Shown: positions 29,152 to 37,858 of the stretch, in pieces
Position numbering within the stretch: position 1 is the first letter of the stretch
How the letters are laid out: each line of letters opens with the position of its first letter
Assembly (NCBI RefSeq): GCF_900166595.1
Contig: NZ_LT745762.1
Location: 117,971-181,970 of the forward strand
Direction: 5' to 3'
DNA: 64,000 nt
Origin: Virgibacillus dokdonensis
GTDB taxonomy: Bacteria > Bacillota > Bacilli > Bacillales > Amphibacillaceae
Notes under the pieces: generated by a model
What the model saw: the letters and a program-made list of their open reading frames with translations, nothing else
Database searches by the model: none
Told to the model about the DNA's origin: nothing
Translations under genes and position numbers: made by a program

Positions 29152-30007
29152 CCTCTAAAACCTCCTGTTGATATTTATATGCTTGATCAAAAATGTAATT
29201 TGCTACATATCGAAATGTCCGAATATTATCTAGCTTGTGTTTCGGTTTAAAGTTATTGAAGCAATCTTTTATCCAACCAATAACTCGATGAGTCTCCCAG
29301 TTTTCGTCTACAACATCCTTAATCGCTGTTTGGTCATTAAACGATAACTGCTTGTTTTTGCTAAGACTCAAGTAGGTTTTACTAAATAATTCAAATTGAT
29401 TTGAATCGTAAATATTAATGTCATCTTCAATCCGTTCATTTGATGAAGAAGACTCTGAATTAATTTTTGGAGTAATCTCTGTAGTAATCTCTGTAGTAAT
29501 CTCTGGTATTGCAGCGCAATCACTTAGCTTCGAATCACTTTTTTCCACATTCGGAGAAACAGTTTGTTTACTCGAAGTATCATTTTCTTCCATTCGTAAT
29601 AACTGTTTGTAATCATCTATTGGATATCCTAAATTACCTAAATCTAGGATGACTTTCACTAAGTTCACACGATATTGTAATGTCTTATCCCACTTATACC
29701 GAGGGTTATTTCGTCTTTTAACATAATTTTTTTCTACTATTTTACCTAGATACTTTCGAATCGTATTAGCTGATACACCGAGCATTACTTCCTCAGCCAA
29801 CTCCTCAGCTTTTTTATAAATCCAACCGTGTTTATAAGAATTTGCTGAATCATTTTCTAAGCGCACTCTTTCCTCAAATTTATATTTTTCGGCATCTTTC
29901 ATACGATCTATCCAGTAAATTAATTGACCTAAGATTACAGCTTCTTCCATACTTCCTGTTAATCCTACCAAGTCTTCTCTGATGACAGCCTTTTTTATTT
30001 TCCGCAA
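29096..30007 (-). CDS. Replication initiator-like protein (winged helix, DnaD-type organisation)
   Basis: 303 residues with TTG start behind GAGGTG. The N-terminal part (LVGLTGSMEEAVILGQLIYWIDRM, WIYKKAEELAEEV, SANTIRKYLGKIVEKNYVKR) is a winged-helix DNA-binding domain as in phage/plasmid replisome organisers. A low-complexity linker with the repeat EITTEITTEITPKINSESSSSNE (given here in pieces: EITT repeated, then SESSSSNE) leads to a C-terminal domain ending KYQQEVLEDEQ that fits the DnaD-like fold. It overlaps the helicase-loader gene, which supports an origin-binding role. Exact family not certain. Confidence 0.7.
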   Translation of the reverse strand: MRKIKKAVIREDLVGLTGSMEEAVILGQLIYWIDRMKDAEKYKFEERVRLENDSANSYKHGWIYKKAEELAEEVMLGVSANTIRKYLGKIVEKNYVKRRNNPRYKWDKTLQYRVNLVKVILDLGNLGYPIDDYKQLLRMEENDTSSKQTVSPNVEKSDSKLSDCAAIPEITTEITTEITPKINSESSSSNERIEDDINIYDSNQFELFSKTYLSLSKNKQLSFNDQTAIKDVVDENWETHRVIGWIKDCFNNFKPKHKLDNIRTFRYVANYIFDQAYKYQQEVLEDEQATGYIAQDEYFQRYG

Positions 30008-30109
30008 TTGAATCTCTCACCTCTTACTTAATATGTTTTTAATGTAGGTAGAATTTTATTTCCTGATTATCATCTCCTCGTCTACGTCTGCCAATTGGAT
30101 AAAAAAGAG

Positions 30110-30184
30110 AAAAACCCATGACAGACGTAGCAAAATATATACACGCAATTATGTGTATATTTCACTACTTCCTCATGGGTTTTT
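30110..30184. other. Long hairpin in the leader of the replication operon
   Basis: Arms AAAAACCCATGA / TCATGGGTTTTT enclose a second stem GTAG..AAATATATACAC / GTGTATATTT..CTAC. Positioned about 100 bases upstream of the initiator-like gene on the minus strand and 400 bases upstream of the divergent replication-relaxation gene. It may be an attenuator, a terminator or part of an origin. Confidence 0.55.
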
Positions 30185-30581
30185 CCCTTGTTTGTTGAGA
30201 AAGTCGATCAATTTATTTATTTGACTATCATTATACAACTATCATTTTATTTTGCAAGTCTTTTTTACATTTGTTTTATAAATAACCACTCAGCATTGAA
30301 TTTATTTATATTTCCTTACAAGTCTAGAAATATCAAAATTTGAAAGTAAACTGTTTATAGAACACATCCCTTTCACCATTAACCACACTTGTAATAAGGT
30401 TAGAGATAAAAATTAGCTGCAACTAAGTTAATTACTCAGGAGAAGTGTATTATTCATGTGGCCCACCCCTGTGTAATTCACTTTTTATAAAGCTGACAAT
30501 AATAGTGAAAGATAAAAATCCAAAAGTGTTCTGATAAGCAAATACCATTCACCCAAAGAGAAAGGAGAAAGAAGAAAACAC
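30185..30581. other. Divergent promoter region, no gene
   Basis: About 400 bp of AT-rich DNA between the two replication genes. No ORF with ribosome site. It must hold the promoter of the plus-strand replication-relaxation gene. Confidence 0.4.
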
Positions 30582-31580
30582 ATGCAAGATAAAATCATCT
30601 TAAAGAAAAATGCGAGACAACGATTAGAACTGAAAAAGGTAGATATAGAGCTATTGGCTTTCTTAGAGCAACAACGACTATTAACCTTGCAGCAATTTTA
30701 TCAAGCAGCTAAACACCTATTTGAATTGAGAATAGAAGAATATAGTTTTAAGAATCGAATCAGAAAATTTGAGGACTATCACCTAATACGTTCTGAATAT
30801 TATTCTGAGGGTTTTGATGGAGAACGCTTTAAATATCTTAGTATTGGAAGTAAAGCGGTAGATTTGTTAATAGAAAATGAATTACTAGACCAATCCTACA
30901 ACAAATCTAAAATCTATAAATTTAACCAGAAGAAGAACTTAATGCATTTTCTAGCAACACAGCAAGCAGTAATTAATATATTAATCAACTTAAATGCTAA
31001 ATCAATAAGAGATGTAACGACGGATGAAATAAAGTACCCTATTTTATACAATTTGACATCATTCTCTCATTCGCCAGCCGTTTTTCCTTATACTGAGTGG
31101 AAAAGGAAGGAAAAAAACTTGAATCGACAAAATAGCGGAGCATACCATGCTAAGATTGCCAAACATATGACTGCTGAAAAGTCCAGTACAGGGCCAAATG
31201 GAACAACAATGACGATTGTTAAACCAGACTGGATTATTCAGGTAAAAGGAAGAAGAAAAATAAAGGATGCAATCATTAATATTGAATTGGATATGGCTAC
31301 TGAACCTATCGAAACATTAGTGCAGAAAGTATTTAAATATGCCCTTCTAGCAGAAAAGAACAAGGATGCAATCCATATTATGGATATTGTTATTGCAGAT
31401 GATAGCTTCTCAAACCGTTCTACACTTAGTAACGGAATTAAAAGATCGAATAACATAGCTAAACAATTTGAATTAGATTCTGCAGTTGCAAGTAGAGCTA
31501 AACTATCTGGTTTGAAAATAATCGTTTCTTCTTTGAAGCAAAACGATAAAATAGTATATGAAGCTTTAAGTAGATACTAA
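30582..31580 (+). CDS. Replication-relaxation family protein
   Basis: 332 residues, ATG behind AAAGGAG. The pattern fits the replication-relaxation (Replic_Relax) family of Gram-positive plasmids and integrative elements: a winged-helix N-terminus (LAFLEQQRLLTLQQFYQAAKHLF), a second helical block with MHFLATQQAVINILI and a beta-rich C-terminal part containing VKPDWIIQVKGRRKIKDAIINIELDMATEPIETL. The acidic ...KPDWI...IELD layout is reminiscent of a nuclease-like fold. It stands alone and is followed directly by a cluster of repeats (31603-31965), which suggests it binds there. Confidence 0.7.
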   Translation: MQDKIILKKNARQRLELKKVDIELLAFLEQQRLLTLQQFYQAAKHLFELRIEEYSFKNRIRKFEDYHLIRSEYYSEGFDGERFKYLSIGSKAVDLLIENELLDQSYNKSKIYKFNQKKNLMHFLATQQAVINILINLNAKSIRDVTTDEIKYPILYNLTSFSHSPAVFPYTEWKRKEKNLNRQNSGAYHAKIAKHMTAEKSSTGPNGTTMTIVKPDWIIQVKGRRKIKDAIINIELDMATEPIETLVQKVFKYALLAEKNKDAIHIMDIVIADDSFSNRSTLSNGIKRSNNIAKQFELDSAVASRAKLSGLKIIVSSLKQNDKIVYEALSRY

Positions 31581-31602
31581 TCAATACTACTCACCTCACG
31601 CT

Positions 31603-31965
31603 AGTCATTCATTTCGAATGACTGCATACATACTATTCTACAAAATATTGATTAGAATACATTATTCGTCACCATTAATAGATACCATAATGAAACTCCA
31701 AAATATCAACACTTTCCATACTTTAACCTTCATTATTTTTTTAACCTTTTACTATTCGTTACGATTATTAGTAACCATTAGACAAAGTAATGTATTTATA
31801 CGATAATTATTCACTCTAAATTGCTATTATTATTATATTGGTAACCAATAATAGATACCATACCGAACATTGCCTGTTCCTGTATTTCACTGACTTGTTT
31901 GCTCTATTCTTCCACCTAGTATCTATTAATAGTTACCTTTAATCGTTACCATATCTTATTTGACA
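31603..31965. repeat. Iteron-like repeat cluster downstream of the replication-relaxation gene
   Basis: Copies of a GGTAACCATTAATAGATACCATA-like motif (shown in parts: GGTAACC, then AATAGATACCATA) occur at about 31670-31691, 31840-31862, in inverted orientation at 31918-31938 (AGTATCTATTAATAGTTACC), and as partial copies at 31757-31782 and 31944-31957. A perfect inverted repeat AGTCATTC / GAATGACT lies at 31603-31623. The region is AT-rich and has no gene. This is the layout of a replication origin or a protein-binding control site. Confidence 0.65.
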
Positions 31966-32065
31966 AGTGTTAAGGGAATAAAATTCATAACAGTGCTGCT
32001 GGATGTTTAGGACATTTGTTCCTAGACATATCATTACAATTATTGTTTAGCTTACTACGTAATGT

Positions 32066-32269
32066 TCAGTCCGACTCTGTTATTAGGATGAAAACGAAAA
32101 AGATGACTCCTGTAAATAAGTAACAGAAGCCATCTTTTGCATTTTTCTCCCTCATGACGTACAAGGAAAATGCATCTGCTTTATCGAGTGACATTGCATC
32201 AGTCAGTGTAAATTGTTCGTCTTTTCCTGTTGTTCTTTTTATTACATAATATATTTCCATTTGGTTCAT
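32066..32269 (-). CDS. Small hypothetical protein with C-terminal membrane segment
   Basis: 67 residues from the ATG at 32267-32269 with GGGAGG at 7 bases. The N-terminal half is hydrophilic (MNQMEIYYVIKRTTGKDEQF); the C-terminal end is hydrophobic (CYLFTGVIFFVFILI), probably one membrane helix. An inverted repeat AAAGATGGC / GTCATCTTT lies within the 3' coding part. Unknown role; a membrane-acting small protein is possible. Confidence 0.5.
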   Translation of the reverse strand: MNQMEIYYVIKRTTGKDEQFTLTDAMSLDKADAFSLYVMREKNAKDGFCYLFTGVIFFVFILITESD

Positions 32270-32756
32270 CACTTTTCCTCCCTTCCTTGATTTATATAAA
32301 AAACATTGATGGATTAATAACGATTGTTATCGCCAAGCACCCTACCGATGAATTCTAACTTATTCCTCGATCCAGAAGGTCTCTTATTTTGTTGTTTGTT
32401 GAAACAAAGGTAAATGAAAATATTCTTGCACAATTATTCTATCTTACGTTCAGCCACTTTCTAACCTTTTCATAAAGAATCTTGTTAATAATAACTATCG
32501 GACGTTTGATTAGATTTCCCTAATTTCCAAGAAAACTTTACAACTACTACTGTAGTAAATAGAAGCTATGCCTAGCCCTGTTGATGATAACAACAAAGAA
32601 TTTACTATCTTCTTTCTTCCTCTTCGAATTAGAAACTAGTAAAAGTATAATATTTCAAATTATAAGAAGGGAAGATATATAAATTAACCTAATGCAAATT
32701 TGTCATTCACATTAAAACCACTGCATCAAATATACAACTGGAAAGGAAGCTTTGTA
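32270..32756. other. Intergenic, no feature recognised
   Basis: About 490 bp of AT-rich sequence between divergent genes; only promoters expected. Confidence 0.4.
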
Positions 32757-33299
32757 ATGGAACTAAGTCACAATGAACAAAAGGAACTTTATGAAGAAAT
32801 GCTCAATGTTAACGAGGAAAATATAGAAGGTGCATTCTTTGTCTCATCAATAGAGGAATTGAAAAGAAAAGCAATCGAGTTCTTGATGATAGAGTTGGAA
32901 TATGACCAAATGGATCTGGAAGATATAGATTTGGAAATCCGCTGGAAAGGAAAAGGGTTATACTCTTTCTGGGGGCGTTATTTTACCAACAATCATTCAT
33001 TAGTCCACATTTCTGAAATATTTGAAGATGAAACTGAGGTACTTACATCCATTTTCCTCGGAAACCTTACAGCAATAGAAAGAGAGCGTAGCAAATGGTA
33101 TGAATATGGTGATTTTATATATGCTATTTGGAACAACTGTTTTGATCTAGTGGAAGTTGTCTATAGCGATGAAGAAGAAAAAATGCTTGAAAGAAGACGT
33201 GGTGGCTATCTTATTTCTGAATTACGTGAGTTAGATAACTATGGTTTTTATGATTTTCTAAGACAGTATGCAGAAAAAACAAGGATGGGTGTACTATAA
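32757..33299 (+). CDS. Hypothetical protein, acidic
   Basis: 180 residues starting MELSHNEQKELYEEMLNV at the ATG 32757, which has GGAAAGGAAG 7 bases upstream; the open frame 19 codons before it lacks a site. Strongly acidic, with a conserved-looking core (DLEIRWKGKGLYSFWGRYF) and C-terminal DFLRQYAEKT. No known domain seen. It is followed by its own terminator at 33476. Found on the island's maintenance segment. Confidence 0.6.
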   Translation: MELSHNEQKELYEEMLNVNEENIEGAFFVSSIEELKRKAIEFLMIELEYDQMDLEDIDLEIRWKGKGLYSFWGRYFTNNHSLVHISEIFEDETEVLTSIFLGNLTAIERERSKWYEYGDFIYAIWNNCFDLVEVVYSDEEEKMLERRRGGYLISELRELDNYGFYDFLRQYAEKTRMGVL

Positions 33300-33475
33300 C
33301 ATTACATCACTTGTATTATTTGAACCCACTTCGTGATCAAGAGACAGAGTGGATTGAAACCAAAAGTCTTACAAAAGGAATGCCCATCCCCTAAACATCA
33401 ACCTATGCTGAATAAAATCACTTTAAGTTTCAGATGGGGTTTTAGTCATAATTAATAAGCATTTACAGGAATAGT

Positions 33476-33514
33476 AAGGGTTGCTCCTGTTTCTTCTAAT
33501 AGGAGTAACCCTTT
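33476..33514 (+). terminator. Rho-independent terminator
   Basis: AAGGGTTGCTCCT / AGGAGTAACCCTT stem, then a long T-rich tail; ends the preceding plus-strand gene. Confidence 0.85.
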
Positions 33515-33647
33515 ATTTATTTTTTTAAACACCATATGAAGCAATTAATTGGTAAGGGAGAGTCTATTATGTGGCAAATCAGAAAGTCATTAGATTAACC
33601 CTCTTCATTCCTTTCTTACGAGTAACAAGACCACTTGATAACCTTTT

Positions 33648-33745
33648 ACATAAGTTTCCGTACTGCTATTACTTTTTACATAAAAGCCGTACCAAGTGCC
33701 TGACCTACATAAATCCCGTACCGGTATTACCAATTACATAATACA
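33648..33745. repeat. Four 28-30 bp direct repeats (TACATAA-n-CCGTACC)
   Basis: TACATAA begins at 33648, 33678, 33706 and 33735, i.e. with a period of 28-30 bp. In the first three copies CCGTAC follows 3-4 bases later, and copies one and three share a TATTAC element after it. A fifth copy (TACATAAATTCCGTACCGATAATATG) lies alone at about 36205-36230. There is no gene here. It looks like an iteron array for a DNA-binding protein; repeats are too short and irregular for CRISPR. Confidence 0.6.
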
Positions 33746-33861
33746 TACCTCTAGAATTAAGATTATAAAAATTCCTCACCTATTGTTAATTACTTGTGCT
33801 GCTAAACAAGGTGTTAAGAATCATTTCCAATGGGTGTCAAAAAATTTTCCCAAACCTATCT

Positions 33862-34077
33862 TCAATTGTCCTCATAAACTGAATAACTAAAATCAATAAA
33901 ATCCTCTAGTTTTCCATCTCCAGATTGATTCATCCCCCAGCCGTACCGCTGGTAATCCTTCCCTCCGTCTAGAAATATAGCCCCACATTTACATCTTTTA
34001 AAATCATAACTATCTTTTGATTCAATAATATCGTCACACTTTTTACAACGAACCTTGTTTACTAATACTCTTTTCAC
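33862..34077 (-). CDS. Small zinc-ribbon protein, DUF7695-like
   Basis: 71 residues from the GTG at 34075-34077 (AAGGGA upstream). A four-cysteine ribbon is seen: VRCKKCDDIIESKDSYDFKRCKCGAIFLDGG, i.e. CxxC...CxC, followed by YQRYGWG. This matches the short zinc-ribbon proteins annotated as DUF7695 in Bacilli. It probably binds nucleic acid or protein; no established role. No operon partner. Confidence 0.65.
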   Translation of the reverse strand: MKRVLVNKVRCKKCDDIIESKDSYDFKRCKCGAIFLDGGKDYQRYGWGMNQSGDGKLEDFIDFSYSVYEDN

Positions 34078-34236
34078 TAAATACCATTCCCTTCTAACCA
34101 CTGTGTACGTTCGAGTGATAATGTAATTACAATAAAATTTGAAGATACAAAGCGTATTAAAAGGTGTAGGATTTTTGAATAACGATTTTAGGTATTATGA
34201 TATGCTTTGTAATTTAGTGCATTATTTTATAGTTTA

Positions 34237-34516
34237 ACGGCTTTAGCTAATACATCTTTCTTTATGCTCCAATGAAGGGAATTTTCTGTGACGACATCTA
34301 CTTTTACACCCAGCAGATCTTCAACCTCATGTTTAAAATGAATCAAATCAAGTAAACTTCATGCCTTTTTCAATTTCGACAAGTAAGTCTAGGTCACTTT
34401 TTGGTCCGTCCTCAGATCTTGCTACCGAACTAAATACCCGTATATTACCAATTCCGTGCTTATACCCAATCTTTTTTTTAAGAACATCACACAACACGGT
34501 ACATCCCTCTGATCCG
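34237..34516 (-). pseudogene. MNT-type nucleotidyltransferase, degenerate
   Basis: The minus strand encodes VFSSVARSEDGPKSDLDLLVEIEKG, the nucleotidyltransferase motif GS-A-RG...SDLDLLV with the first glycine replaced. It then shifts frame around 34355 and continues LLDLIHFKHEVEDLLGVKVDVVTEN to a stop near 34237. The N-terminal part is also broken. MntA-like antitoxins have this shape and pair with HEPN toxins; no HEPN gene remains next to it. Confidence 0.65.
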
Positions 34517-34556
34517 TATTTTATCTTCTAATGAGAATGGATTAGGATAATGATCA

Positions 34557-35012
34557 CTAATTATCCTTTTTTTGATCATCAACTATCTTTTGCAAGAATG
34601 CTTCCCACTCTTTATCTTCTAAGTAGAAAAAGTCCAAATATGAGGATTCAGTTTCATCTCCAGATGACCCCTTTTCTATCATCATTCTTTGACCATATCC
34701 TTCGTTTTGCGAAGAATACATATATTGCAAGTTAGAGATTAATTGGTTAAATCGTATGTCCGGTTCCTCTTCCCAAATCCTTTGTATGAGTGACATAATC
34801 CTATTTATTCGTTCTATCTCTCGGATTTTTTCACCTCTATTTTCTTCGGTATTAATTCTTTCAATTCTACCATCGTAATGTTCTTTAACCCATCCCTGTT
34901 CCGTTCTATATACAATAGCAGTCTTATGGACTTTTGCATCAATCCTTGCGCGTTCACCTGTCATCTTTGCCCACTTATCTACCCATTCAAACTTTCTCTT
35001 ATTTTCTGTCAT
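34557..35012 (-). CDS. Hypothetical protein
   Basis: 151 residues, charged and mainly helical, starting MTENKRKFEWVDKWAKMTGERARID, with a central IQRIWEEEPDIRFNQLISNLQYMY and C-terminal DLEDKEW-like acidic tail. Similar proteins of unknown function occur in Bacillus accessory regions, but I recognise no named domain. It stands alone on the minus strand. Confidence 0.6.
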   Translation of the reverse strand: MTENKRKFEWVDKWAKMTGERARIDAKVHKTAIVYRTEQGWVKEHYDGRIERINTEENRGEKIREIERINRIMSLIQRIWEEEPDIRFNQLISNLQYMYSSQNEGYGQRMMIEKGSSGDETESSYLDFFYLEDKEWEAFLQKIVDDQKKDN

Positions 35013-35133
35013 AAGATAACTCTATCCCTTCCCACTTTAATCTTAAAACAACTACGTCATATCTCATTTCATTATCGACTTTCCTTATTTGTTAGCAAGC
35101 AGAAAGTTAATATTTAACGTTTAAGAAACTGAA

Positions 35134-35715
35134 TTAAACCGTTTCACATTGTTCAACTAATTTCACTTTATTTATATATTCGCCATATCCAATATCACCC
35201 TTATATAGATTACACTCAAGACAAGCACAAACACAGTTAAAAGGTGTACTAGCTCCATCTTTTGATTTAGGAACTTTGTGATCAATTGTATCACCGTAAA
35301 AACCGCAGTAATGACAAGTATATCTATCCCGTTCTAATACAAATTCCCTTAATGACTTCCAATTGAAGAAATTGTGGATTAATGTACTATGTACTATACC
35401 AGCCGCTCCCTCTTCCACTAGTTTCTTTGCTCTGTTATAGTTTATTATATTCTCATATCTATAATTACTTGCACTACGCCCACGTATGGTGATTTCCTTA
35501 GACGCATCTAGAATAGATGTATCGAAACTATATTCTAATCTTGGACCTAAAATTACTTCATGCCTACGATCTTTACAATCCCGACAAAATGATTTTCTTT
35601 TTGTTGGATTAGCCTTTCTTCCACCCTTAGCTTGAAATTCCTTTACATATTTAGTTTCCCTACATATTTTACATTTCTTATAGATCCTGCAAGCATCACC
35701 TACACTGACACCCAA
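35134..35715 (-). CDS. HNH endonuclease-like protein
   Basis: 193 residues from the TTG at 35715 (GGAGG 8 bases upstream). The N-terminal part carries a CxxC pair CKICRETKYVKEF and a second pair FCRDCKDRR, a small zinc finger as in phage HNH enzymes. The C-terminal HNH nuclease reads RDRYTCHYCGFYGDTIDHKVPKS, then NCVCACLECNLYKGD: DH (catalytic His), two CxxC zinc pairs and the final N. An active DNA endonuclease is expected. Role within the island (homing, defence, packaging) unknown. Confidence 0.8.
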   Translation of the reverse strand: MGVSVGDACRIYKKCKICRETKYVKEFQAKGGRKANPTKRKSFCRDCKDRRHEVILGPRLEYSFDTSILDASKEITIRGRSASNYRYENIINYNRAKKLVEEGAAGIVHSTLIHNFFNWKSLREFVLERDRYTCHYCGFYGDTIDHKVPKSKDGASTPFNCVCACLECNLYKGDIGYGEYINKVKLVEQCETV

Positions 35716-35964
35716 TATAAACACCTCCATTAAAGATACAATCAAACGGATATACCAAGATTAACAATTTCTAATGTCTTTAAATTAATCTTTTGACCAT
35801 TAACTGACCTGATAGTGTATAAATCTTGTAAATTATTAGTTATAATAGTAGTAAATAAAGTTAGAGAAAAATGAACGCATGAGACAAGGACAATAGTTTA
35901 GGGAACAATTATAAACGGGGTATTCTATATTTTCGGTATGTAGATAGGAATGGGGACGAAAGTA

Positions 35965-36228
35965 ATGAAAAGACACGTTGTAATTGGCTTTGATGCTAGA
36001 GATCATGTTGCTATAGGTATAGTATTTGAGGATTTCAAAGAAGCAAAGGAATATCTTAATTATTTAAACACGGAAAAGATTGGACAAATAATTGGACAGG
36101 AAAATCGTCTTCTCGAATACACAGATTTATTCGAAATGGATTATATTCCTTTAAAAAAGAAACTGGAGGATAATAGTAATCTTTCACAACAAGGCTTTTT
36201 ACATAAATTCCGTACCGATAATATGTAA
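35965..36228 (+). CDS. Hypothetical protein (87 aa)
   Basis: Starts MKRHVVIGFDARDHVAIG at the ATG 35965 (GGGG 9 bases upstream); a start at 35950 is also open. Short alpha/beta protein without known motif. The last codons lie within one copy of the TACATAA...CCGTACC repeat, flanked by TTTTTACATA / TATGTAAAAA arms. Confidence 0.5.
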   Translation: MKRHVVIGFDARDHVAIGIVFEDFKEAKEYLNYLNTEKIGQIIGQENRLLEYTDLFEMDYIPLKKKLEDNSNLSQQGFLHKFRTDNM

Positions 36229-36294
36229 AAATCCATATACGTACATGAACCATATCTCACAAAAAGAAGCTTCCAGTTGGAAACTTCTATATAA

Positions 36295-36717
36295 CTAATA
36301 CTTTACAGAGTATTTGCTATTATGTTCATGTTGTTTGATCCATCTTTTGTATCTGTCCATATTAGATAATGTAAAGTTGAAACGCAGGGCAGTGTTACGC
36401 GTTCGAAATTCATCCCAATTCCTCGTTATACATTCAAAAACCTTATCCATTTGTATACTTTTATTTTTATTAGTAGAGGCAACATAGTAACACGCAAAAA
36501 GAAATGTCAAATCTACAAGAGGCATTGTTCCCTTTTTTGCTTCCACCATAATACTTTGGGGAATTACAAAATACCCATATTGATGAACCAATCTTCTTGG
36601 AACTTCTTTGCCATCATCAATCATGTAACGGATTATATATTCACCACGATTGGTGCTTACTTCCTCATCTTCAAATAAAGCTTTTGGTATTTCAATCATT
36701 CCTGCTTTTTTAACCAT
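36295..36717 (-). CDS. Hypothetical protein, third of three-gene unit
   Basis: 140 residues beginning MVKKAGMIEIPKALFEDEEVS. Contains RRLVHQYGYFVIPQSIMV and a C-terminal NMDRYKRWIKQHE. No known domain. It follows the 36736 gene by 18 bases on the same strand and forms, with the two upstream genes, an operon divergent from an XRE regulator. Confidence 0.55.
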   Translation of the reverse strand: MVKKAGMIEIPKALFEDEEVSTNRGEYIIRYMIDDGKEVPRRLVHQYGYFVIPQSIMVEAKKGTMPLVDLTFLFACYYVASTNKNKSIQMDKVFECITRNWDEFRTRNTALRFNFTLSNMDRYKRWIKQHEHNSKYSVKY

Positions 36718-36735
36718 TATTTTCTCAAAAGCCCC

Positions 36736-37044
36736 TTAGTCAAATTTAATCGTTATTCGATTTGCCTTGTTATAAACTGATTCTGCCCTTCTTATGCATT
36801 CCAATCTATTCTTTTCAATTACTTCTAATTCAACGTCATACGCTACGCCCTTATTTTCCAATGTGGCCCCAATCGACTGGGTGATATAGCCTTTTGCACC
36901 CAAAAGAGCCATTATTTCATCAAATAATTCTGTTGCAAATCCTTGATGTGCCTGATCCGTCATAACCTTCTCTACATCATTTGTTTCCACAGCTGTTACA
37001 AGATCCACAACCAATTTCCCTCTATAAAGATTCTTAGATGACAA
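36736..37044 (-). CDS. Hypothetical protein, second of three-gene unit
   Basis: 102 residues if the TTG at 37044 is used, which sits 9 bases after AAAGGAG; the ATG three codons upstream overlaps the site. Contains QGFATELFDEIMALLGAKGYITQ and VAYDVELEVIEKNRLECIRR. Unknown family. Ends 18 bases before the next gene. Confidence 0.55.
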   Translation of the reverse strand: MSSKNLYRGKLVVDLVTAVETNDVEKVMTDQAHQGFATELFDEIMALLGAKGYITQSIGATLENKGVAYDVELEVIEKNRLECIRRAESVYNKANRITIKFD

Positions 37045-37058
37045 TAAAAACATCTCCT

Positions 37059-37349
37059 TTATTTTTTAGGTATTAATAATGTATCTACAAAAAATGAAAA
37101 TGCATCTTTAAATGCCACGCGATATGTTAACTTACTCTGCTGGAATACCTGTTGAAATATATTTGATTTAAGATCTTCAATAAGATTATTCTTAGCCTCT
37201 TCATCAAGATCGTTAATGCTTGACGATAGCTTCTGCTCTAAATCCTGATAAATGCCCTCCATAAACATTTCGTATTCCTCACTAGTAATAATATTTTCCA
37301 AACGATTTTCGATTAGTTGATTAACCAATCTTGGGAAACCATCAATCAT
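37059..37349 (-). CDS. Hypothetical helical protein, first of three-gene unit
   Basis: 96 residues, ATG behind GAGGAG. All-helical, acidic: LVNQLIENRLENIITSEEYEMF and LIEDLKSNIFQQVFQQSKL. No motif recognised. Its promoter shares an inverted-repeat operator with the divergent XRE regulator, so the three genes are probably repressed by it. Confidence 0.55.
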   Translation of the reverse strand: MIDGFPRLVNQLIENRLENIITSEEYEMFMEGIYQDLEQKLSSSINDLDEEAKNNLIEDLKSNIFQQVFQQSKLTYRVAFKDAFSFFVDTLLIPKK

Positions 37350-37362
37350 TTAAACACTCCTC

Positions 37363-37396
37363 TATTCGTATTATGAATATATTTATATTACGAATA
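37363..37396. promoter_or_regulatory. Inverted-repeat operator between XRE gene and three-gene unit
   Basis: TATTCGTATTAT (37363-37374) faces ATATTACGAATA (37385-37396), 10 bases apart; arms agree at all but one or two positions. Placed in the divergent intergenic region, it is a likely binding site for the XRE protein at 37475. Confidence 0.6.
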
Positions 37397-37474
37397 TAAC
37401 ATAGTATCTATTGATTGTAAAACCAGAAAATAATACGATTAAGTAAATAGAAGAATGTGAAGGGAAATAAATTA

Positions 37475-37837
37475 ATGGATGATACTCAGGCAGGAAAGTT
37501 AATACGTAGATTAAGAAGAGAAAATAAATTAACAATGGTTAATTTTGCAAAGAAAATTGGTCTTTCTCAACCTTCTTTATCGCGGATAGAAAGTGGTAAC
37601 CAAGAGATCACCTTCTCCTTATTAGAAAAAATATGTAAGGCACTTAAAATATCAATGGGTGATTTTCTGTATGCACTTGAAGGGGAAAGTAAGCTACAAA
37701 ACATTGAATTAAGTGAAGAAGATGATGTAGATACAGAAGAGGAACTAGATGCTATATTAAGTAAGATGATTTCAGCTTTATCGTTTGAACAGAAGAAAGG
37801 GTTATATACGCTGTTGCTTCCATATACTAAGGACTAG
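37475..37837 (+). CDS. XRE-family transcriptional regulator
   Basis: 120 residues from the ATG 37475 (GAAGGGA 9 bases upstream). HTH_3 domain MVNFAKKIGLSQPSLSRIESGNQEITFSLLEKICKA (in pieces: VNFAKKIGLSQPSLSRIESG, then ITFSLLEKIC) at about 22-60; the C-terminal 50 residues are acidic (SEEDDVDTEEELDAIL) and likely dimerise. Divergent from three small genes with an operator-like repeat between, so probably an autoregulating repressor. Confidence 0.8.
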   Translation: MDDTQAGKLIRRLRRENKLTMVNFAKKIGLSQPSLSRIESGNQEITFSLLEKICKALKISMGDFLYALEGESKLQNIELSEEDDVDTEEELDAILSKMISALSFEQKKGLYTLLLPYTKD

Positions 37838-37858
37838 TGATGACAGATCTTTATATGA

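Noticed and set aside
32066..32110. Terminator-like hairpin inside the small membrane protein gene
   Set aside because: It lies in the coding part and lacks a clean T-run after the stem, so it is not called as a terminator.
33648..33745. Possible CRISPR array
   Set aside because: Conserved parts are 7+7 bp within a 29-bp period, with no unique spacers of proper length and no cas genes.
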